This document shows positions 6,591 through 6,867 of a stretch of 6,867 nucleotides of DNA, one piece after another. Each line of letters starts with the position of its first letter. Position 1 is the stretch's first letter. The stretch is from assembly GCA_030453055.1 (NCBI GenBank), contig JAKDLC010000106.1:1-6867 (forward strand), given 5' to 3'. A program made the position numbers and the translations under genes. The stretch comes from Nitrosospira sp. GTDB taxonomy: Bacteria > Pseudomonadota > Gammaproteobacteria > Burkholderiales > Nitrosomonadaceae. Below the pieces are notes generated by a model. The model was not told where the DNA came from. It saw nothing but the letters and a program-made list of their open reading frames with translations, and did not search any database.

Positions 6591-6822
6591 GCTGCCTCCT
6601 GGTGAAACGGTTATGACGCCGGATAAATAATGTGAACAGAATCAAAATGTTGTTATTATTAAATTACAATGCCATTTTCAGCGGACGAGCACGCTTTTAA
6701 TCGTGAAATGTGGGAAATAATATATCCTCGTTTGACATTTCAGATCATCTACATGAGACGGATTGTAATGTGGAAGGTTCAAATAAGTAAAGGCATTCCG
6801 ATCATATCGGCATAACTCATAG
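6591..6822. other. AT-rich intergenic region upstream of hicB
   Basis: This segment must hold the hicBA promoter on the minus strand. Several TTG-starting hexamers and AT-rich stretches occur between 6620 and 6670, but no -35/-10 pair with proper spacing stands out. A 48-codon plus-strand frame (6669-6815) lacks a ribosome site and recognisable content, so it is not called as a gene. Nothing else was supported. Confidence 0.4.
6595..6600 (-). promoter_or_regulatory. Consensus Shine-Dalgarno for hicB
   Basis: AGGAGG on the minus strand lies four bases before the ATG at 6590. It predicts strong translation of the antitoxin and contrasts with the lack of any comparable site before hicA, fitting excess antitoxin over toxin. 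Confidence 0.75.
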
Positions 6823-6867
6823 AGGTAAGCCCCCGGCTCTGCCGGGGGACTCACCGGGGTTTGACCT
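6823..6867. repeat. GC-rich palindrome at the window edge
   Basis: CCCCCGGC (6830-6837) pairs perfectly with GCCGGGGG (6841-6848) around a 3-base loop. A second, overlapping symmetry exists: AGGTAAGCCCCCGG (6823-6836) is complementary to CCGGGGTTTGACCT (6854-6867) at 11 of 14 positions, so two alternative hairpins share one arm. There is no T-run, so it is a poor intrinsic terminator. It could be a REP-like unit or a subterminal hairpin of an element continuing past the window; the sequence ends here, so this is unresolved. Confidence 0.55.

Noticed and set aside
6669..6815. 48-codon plus-strand frame starting MPFSADEH
   Set aside because: It has no ribosome site and no recognisable motif, and it lies in AT-rich intergenic DNA; chance is the simpler explanation.

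Overview
This 6.9-kb window looks like ordinary chromosomal DNA of a Gram-negative proteobacterium. The siroheme synthase, the 1-Cys peroxiredoxin and the S9 peptidase have a betaproteobacterial flavour and would suit a nitrifier of the Nitrosomonadaceae. That placement is an impression from protein wording and moderate GC, not a proven assignment. A cleavable Sec signal and an outer-membrane lipobox support a diderm cell.

Layout, left to right. (1) A plus-strand cysG encodes a fused siroheme synthase (best start 196, stop 1647). (2) Converging on it from the minus strand is a Prx6-type 1-Cys peroxiredoxin (1677-2315), with a strong Shine-Dalgarno and a good sigma70-like promoter just upstream. 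(3) A minus-strand run reads from 5941 down to 2411: a small lipoprotein, an exported endonuclease/exonuclease/phosphatase (EEP) family protein whose start overlaps the lipoprotein stop (TGATG), and, 25 bp further on, a cytoplasmic prolyl-oligopeptidase-type S9 peptidase. Spacing suggests one operon. (4) Upstream of that, also on the minus strand, is a hicB-hicA toxin-antitoxin locus closed by a canonical intrinsic terminator. (5) The last 277 bp hold the hicBA leader, AT-rich DNA with no convincing gene, and a GC-rich palindrome at the window edge.

The most interesting feature is in the toxin gene. A 169-bp, almost entirely palindromic element (6023-6191), MITE-like and bounded by TTAA, sits inside the 3' end of hicA. 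The reading frame runs into the element and stops in its hairpin loop, adding 28 foreign residues. The missing native C-terminus ([12 protein letters not shown]) is found intact on the far side of the element, directly against the terminator. HicB looks intact, so the locus appears to be an antitoxin paired with a disrupted or chimeric toxin. A second possible lesion, a one-base frameshift near the hicA start, is weaker.

No rRNA, tRNA, CRISPR array or transposase gene was seen.
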